In this document: one piece after another, positions 16,103 to 18,974 of the stretch
Layout: the number at the start of each line of letters is the position of its first letter
Numbering within the stretch: the stretch's first letter is position 1
Assembly (NCBI GenBank): GCA_014859985.1
Contig: JACZKN010000040.1
Span: 1 to 18,974 of the forward strand
Direction of reading: 5' to 3'
Source of the DNA: Candidatus Krumholzibacteriia bacterium
GTDB lineage: Bacteria; Krumholzibacteriota; Krumholzibacteriia; LZORAL124-64-63
Length of the DNA stretch: 18,974 nt
Position numbers and translations under genes: made by a program
Notes under the pieces: model-generated
What the model was told of the DNA's origin: nothing
What the model saw: only the letters and a program-made list of their open reading frames with translations
Database searches by the model: none

Positions 16103-16184
16103 CCGGGTCGTCCCGGGGGAGGGCGCGTCGCGGCGCCGTTGTCGGATCCGCCCCTGCCGGACCTCCAACCGAGGAAGCGAGCCC

Positions 16185-17255
16185 ATGAAGGTGTCCACAG
16201 CCGCGGCGACGAACGGAATCCCCGCCCCGCTGCTTCTGGTGCGCAGCGCCGTGGGCGGCGTGCTCATGGGCCTGGCCAACCTGGTGCCGGGCATCAGCGG
16301 CGGCACGATGCTGCTGGCCGCGGGCATCTACACCGCTTTCGTCGACGCGATCGCCGAGGTCACGACGTTGCGCTTCCGCCGGCGCTCGCTGCTGGTGCTC
16401 GGCGGCGTCGGCGGCGCCGCCGTGATCGCCATTCTGGGTCTCGCCGGACCGGTGAAGACGCTCGTCGTCGATCACCGCTGGATCATGTACAGCCTCTTCA
16501 TCGGCCTGACGCTGGGCGGGGTGCCCGTGGTTTCCCGGGTGCTGGGGCGCCGCACCCGGGCCGCGTGGGTGGGCGCCGTGGTCGGCTTCCTGGCCATGGC
16601 GGCGCTGGCGCTGCTCCAGCAGTCCGGGGCGGCGGCCGCCGCCGCCGGCGAGGGCAGCCGGTTCGTGGCCTTGCTGGTGGCCGGCCTGGCGGGCGCCTGC
16701 GCCATGATCCTGCCGGGGGTAAGCGGGGGCTACCTGCTCCTGGTGCTGGGCCAGTACATCCCCATCCTGCGCGGAATCGACGATTTCAAGGAGGCGCTGA
16801 GGGCGGCGGACTTCGGGGCCGCCGTCGGCGTCGGCCTGAGCGTGCTGCTGCCGGTCGGGCTGGGCGTCCTGCTCGGCATCGTGGCCGTCAGCAACCTGCT
16901 GCGCTTCCTTCTGCGTCGCTACGCGAAGGCGACGCTCGGCGTGCTGCTGGGCCTTTTGCTGGGCGCCGTCGTCGGCTTGTGGCCCTACCAACAGGGCGTC
17001 CGCCCCGCCGCGGGCGAGCGCTTCCAGGGCAGGGTGTTGACCGAGGAGATGCTCGCGGAGTTGGATCCCGACAGCTATCCCACGCAGCGCTTCACTCCCG
17101 GCGCCGGCCAGGTCGGAGCCGGGCTCGGGCTGATCCTGGCCGGCTTCCTGTGCACCCTGGGTGTGAGCCGGATCGGCGGCGGATCGCCAGAGGCAAGCGG
17201 AGCCGAAGACCGCAGGCCGACTAGTAGAGTGCGCCGACGCAGGCGACGTAGGTGA
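16185..17255 (+). CDS. DUF368 family polyprenyl-phosphate transporter
   Basis: A 356-residue polytopic membrane protein of the DUF368 family. Members (called PopT) were shown in other bacteria to flip undecaprenyl phosphate back to the cytoplasmic leaflet, recycling the lipid carrier for peptidoglycan and surface glycans. The protein has the family's internal duplication, seen in two copies of the signature: GLANLVPGISGGTM (29-42) and GACAMILPGVSGGYLL (170-185). Around ten hydrophobic segments are visible. The start at 16185 is supported by GAGGAAG (16171-16177) at seven bases; the frame is open to 16098, but that ATG lies inside the -10 of the candidate promoter. The C-terminal tail after about residue 333 is hydrophilic and ends in a run of seven Arg codons whose DNA is also the antisense 3' end of ygjP. 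Confidence 0.93.
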   Translation: MKVSTAAATNGIPAPLLLVRSAVGGVLMGLANLVPGISGGTMLLAAGIYTAFVDAIAEVTTLRFRRRSLLVLGGVGGAAVIAILGLAGPVKTLVVDHRWIMYSLFIGLTLGGVPVVSRVLGRRTRAAWVGAVVGFLAMAALALLQQSGAAAAAAGEGSRFVALLVAGLAGACAMILPGVSGGYLLLVLGQYIPILRGIDDFKEALRAADFGAAVGVGLSVLLPVGLGVLLGIVAVSNLLRFLLRRYAKATLGVLLGLLLGAVVGLWPYQQGVRPAAGERFQGRVLTEEMLAELDPDSYPTQRFTPGAGQVGAGLGLILAGFLCTLGVSRIGGGSPEASGAEDRRPTSRVRRRRRRR

Positions 17256-17724
17256 GGTAGATCCGGGCGTCCAGCTCCCGCCGGTGGTAGTCCGGGTCCA
17301 TGCGCAGGCACAGCCGGTAGAACGCCCGGTCGTGTTCGGCCACCTTGAGGTGGGCCAGTTCGTGGACCAGGATCATGTCCAGGAACGCCTGCGGCGCCAC
17401 GCGGAACGCCGTGGCGATCCGGATCTCGTTCCTTGCGCTGACCCGGCTGCCGTGGACGCGGGAGATCCTGTGGTGGATCCCCAGCGCCTTGTGGATGACG
17501 TCGAGCCGGGGATCGTAGACGACCTTGCGCAACGGCGGCGCTTGGCGCATGAACCGGTTCTTCAGCTCCTGGGCGTAGGCATGGAGCGCCTTCCCGCTGC
17601 GGTGGGGATGGCAGCGCGGATACCGTTCCAGCAGCCACGCCCCGAGCCGGTCCTCGGCGAGCAGGCGGCGGACCGCGTCCGTGGTTGCGGCCGGGTAGCC
17701 GGACAGGTAGGGCAAGGGCTGCAT
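17221..17724 (-). CDS. ygjP: YgjP-like (DUF45) metal-dependent hydrolase
   Basis: A 167-residue protein matching the E. coli YgjP family along its whole length. The start reads MQPLPYLSGYP as in YgjP (M-x-x-L-x-YL-x-GYP), then ALHAYAQELKNRFMRQAPP (46-64), RISRVHGSRVSARNEIRIAT (87-106), and the zinc-binding segment HELAHLKVAEHDRAF (121-135). H121, H125 and probably H131 act as ligands and E122 as catalytic base, followed by YRLCLRMDPDYHRRELDAR. The family has the WLM/SprT-like metallopeptidase fold; a nucleotide pyrophosphatase activity has been reported for the E. coli member. The ATG at 17724 was chosen because it gives the family length; the frame extends to 17805 but overlaps the LysR remnant. 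Its last 35 bases overlap the convergent DUF368 gene. Confidence 0.92.
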   Translation of the reverse strand: MQPLPYLSGYPAATTDAVRRLLAEDRLGAWLLERYPRCHPHRSGKALHAYAQELKNRFMRQAPPLRKVVYDPRLDVIHKALGIHHRISRVHGSRVSARNEIRIATAFRVAPQAFLDMILVHELAHLKVAEHDRAFYRLCLRMDPDYHRRELDARIYLTYVACVGALY

Positions 17725-17773
17725 GCGTTCCGTCCCGGCCGAATGGTGAGCCGACATGGCGTGAAGGCGACCC

Positions 17774-18184
17774 TCAGCGCCCGCCACCGGCGATGCTCCG
17801 CGCACGCAAGGAGCTCCGATGATCCGGCCCCAGCCCCCGCAGCAGGCCGGGCAGGGCCGGTGCGATCAGGCGGCGGGCGATGCGGCTCGGCACATCGACG
17901 ACGAGGCATCCGGCGACTTGCCGCTGCCCTGGCTGGAACAGCTGGTCGAGATCCTCCATTCCGGCCAGCAGCGGGCGCAGGCGCGCGAGCAGCTGCTCGC
18001 CCTCGGCGGTGATCCGGACCTGTCGCGTGGTTCGATGGAGCAGCCTGACGCCCAGCCGGGACTCGAGGTGCTGGACGGCCGCCGAGACCGAAGCTCGCGG
18101 CAGCTCCAGGGAATGCGCGGCCTGCACGAAGCTGCCCATCTCGGCGACGCGGATGAACACCCGATACTGGTCGAGCCTGTCCAT
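17774..18184 (-). pseudogene. Truncated LysR-family transcriptional regulator
   Basis: The 136-residue frame begins with a complete LysR winged helix-turn-helix (1-62): FIRVAEMGSFVQAAHSLELP, ASVSAAVQHLESRLGVRLLHRTTRQVRITAEG. The linker helix follows, and then the first strand of the effector domain, VAGCLVVDVPSRIARRLIAP (90-109). After LPGLLR (111-116) the family pattern breaks: GLGPDH, then SSLRARSIAGG, which looks like a piece normally found some 40 residues further on, then a stop. A working LysR protein has about 300 residues, so most of the effector domain is missing. It looks like an internal deletion plus 3' truncation next to ygjP. The DNA-binding part might still be made, but regulation without an effector domain is unlikely. 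Its target was probably the adjacent SDR gene. Confidence 0.75.
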
Positions 18185-18203
18185 CGAGGCCGCTTGCCGC
18201 GAT

Positions 18204-18452
18204 TCAGGCCTTGCGCCGCCGGTGCAGCACCCAGGCCAGGGCTACCGGCACGCCGAAGAGAACAGCGTGGATCGGCAGTTCCTCGGCCAGGGTGTAGCCA
18301 TGCGACAGCCCTGTCGACAGGTTCCAGGCGCAGACGCCCAGCCACACCACGGTGAACGACACGGCCGCCCAGCCGCGGTACGCGGCCGGGGCGATGCGTA
18401 GCGAGAGCAGGGCGAGGATCAGCCCGGCGGCTATCAGGATCAGGGTGCGCAT
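18204..18452 (-). CDS. Small membrane protein of unknown function (82 residues)
   Basis: Three hydrophobic segments are visible (about 2-20, 28-46, 59-77), with an AEELPIH stretch before the last one and a positively charged RRRKA tail. I recognise the general type, small proteins encoded beside LysR/SDR pairs in proteobacteria, but no function is known to me. It lies between the LysR remnant (19 bases away) and the SDR gene (37 bases away) on the same strand, so it may be cotranscribed with the SDR gene. The ATG at 18452 is the only clear start. Confidence 0.7.
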   Translation of the reverse strand: MRTLILIAAGLILALLSLRIAPAAYRGWAAVSFTVVWLGVCAWNLSTGLSHGYTLAEELPIHAVLFGVPVALAWVLHRRRKA

Positions 18453-18489
18453 GTCGGCCTCGCTTGCCTGCGTTGGGAATCCACGGGGT

Positions 18490-18974
18490 TCACTTCGTGG
18501 TGTAGCCGCCGTTGATCAGGATCGTCTGGCCGGTGATCCACCAGCCGTCGCTGACCAGGTGACGGACGAAAGGTACTACATCCTCGATGTGGGTCAGGCC
18601 CGAGGGCGAGCGTGAGGACAGCGCGGCCGCGGTCCGATGATAGGCCACCGCGTCTTCCCCTTCCTGCCCGTAGAAGAAGGGCGTGTCCATCGGGCCCGGG
18701 CCGATAGCGGTCACCGAGATGCCGCGCGGCCCGAACTCGCGGGCGGCAGCGCGGGTGAAATGCTCGACCGGCGCCTTGGTCCCTGCGTATGAAGCGTAGA
18801 AGGGCGTGAAGGCGCCGAGCAGCGAGGTCACCAGCGTGACGATCTTGCCGTCGTCCCTGACATGCCGGCCCGCTTCCTTGAGGAAGAAGAAGGCGGACTT
18901 GCTGTTGACGGCTGCCATCTCGTCGTACTCGGCCTCGGAGATTTCCAGGATCGGCTTCTTGAGCACCTTGCCCA
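18490..18974 (-). CDS. Short-chain dehydrogenase/reductase, 3' part (runs off the window)
   Basis: The C-terminal 160 residues of an SDR-family NAD(P)-dependent oxidoreductase; the gene begins beyond the window, and no start inside it is proposed because family homology continues to the last codon (GKVLKKPILEIS). The catalytic Ser lies in KIVTLVTSLLGAF and the Y-x-x-x-K pair in YASYAGTKAPVEHFTRAAA. AIGPGPMDTPFF is the usual PG segment, and WWITGQTILINGGYTT is the typical end. The nucleotide-binding TGxxxGxG loop is outside the window. The FFYGQEGEDAVAYHRTAAAL insertion is like proteobacterial classical SDRs. The substrate is unknown. Confidence 0.92.
   Translation of the reverse strand, partial: GKVLKKPILEISEAEYDEMAAVNSKSAFFFLKEAGRHVRDDGKIVTLVTSLLGAFTPFYASYAGTKAPVEHFTRAAAREFGPRGISVTAIGPGPMDTPFFYGQEGEDAVAYHRTAAALSSRSPSGLTHIEDVVPFVRHLVSDGWWITGQTILINGGYTTK

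Noticed and set aside
16098..16184. Earlier start of the DUF368 protein at 16098
   Set aside because: That ATG is part of the TATGAT promoter candidate and the added residues are Arg-rich and unconserved; the 16185 start has a good ribosome binding site.
17725..17805. Longer YgjP start at 17805 or 17757
   Set aside because: It adds residues absent from the family and overlaps the LysR remnant; 17724 gives the exact family length.

Overview
The window is very GC-rich (about 70% by eye) and densely coding. Two proteins carry the FlgD-like Ig C-terminal module (PNPFNP motif, then VRTL and a GRDDQ-type stretch). That module is common on exported proteins of the Fibrobacterota, Eisenbacteria, Krumholzibacteriota and Latescibacterota side of the FCB assemblage, so a free-living Gram-negative bacterium from such a lineage is the best guess. 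This is an inference; no rRNA or marker gene is present. No tRNA, rRNA, CRISPR array, transposase or integrase was seen.

Layout. (1) 149-2313 (+): a translationally coupled ABC-2 type exporter (ATPase plus NatB-like permease), followed by a truncated Ser/Thr kinase start. (2) 2730-5132 (-): an 800-residue lipoprotein joining a cholesterol-dependent-cytolysin-like pore-forming core to seven FG-GAP/VCBS repeats in place of the usual membrane-binding domain 4. This is the most unusual gene here. (3) 5203-5912 (+): a fragment of an exported protein whose FlgD-like module is cut off in mid-domain. (4) 5912-11021 (-): a compact five-gene lipid-modification operon with every junction overlapping. 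It encodes a FAD oxidoreductase, a DUF1365 protein, a Cfa-type methyltransferase, a DUF1295 membrane protein and a second Cfa-family methyltransferase. It probably modifies unsaturated acyl chains of membrane phospholipids. (5) 11409-13883 (+): a secreted GH13 alpha-amylase-like protein whose catalytic nucleophile position is Leu. (6) 14122-14760 (+): a pseudogene with an in-frame TAA. (7) 14967-15929 (-): a sulfotransferase-like protein. (8) 16185-17255 (+): a DUF368 polyprenyl-phosphate flippase, overlapping tail to tail with ygjP (17221-17724, -). (9) 17774-18974 (-): a truncated LysR regulator, a small membrane protein and the 3' part of an SDR oxidoreductase, resembling a proteobacterial-type set.

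The working themes are cell-envelope biology (export, lipid methylation, undecaprenyl-phosphate recycling) and secreted or surface proteins (cytolysin-like lipoprotein, amylase-like protein). Gene remnants lie between most intact blocks (2310-2687, 5203-5912, 14122-14760, 17774-18184), so the region looks like a mosaic with several rearrangement or decay points. Coordinates and motifs were read directly from the sequence. Family names come from recognised motifs, not from a database search.
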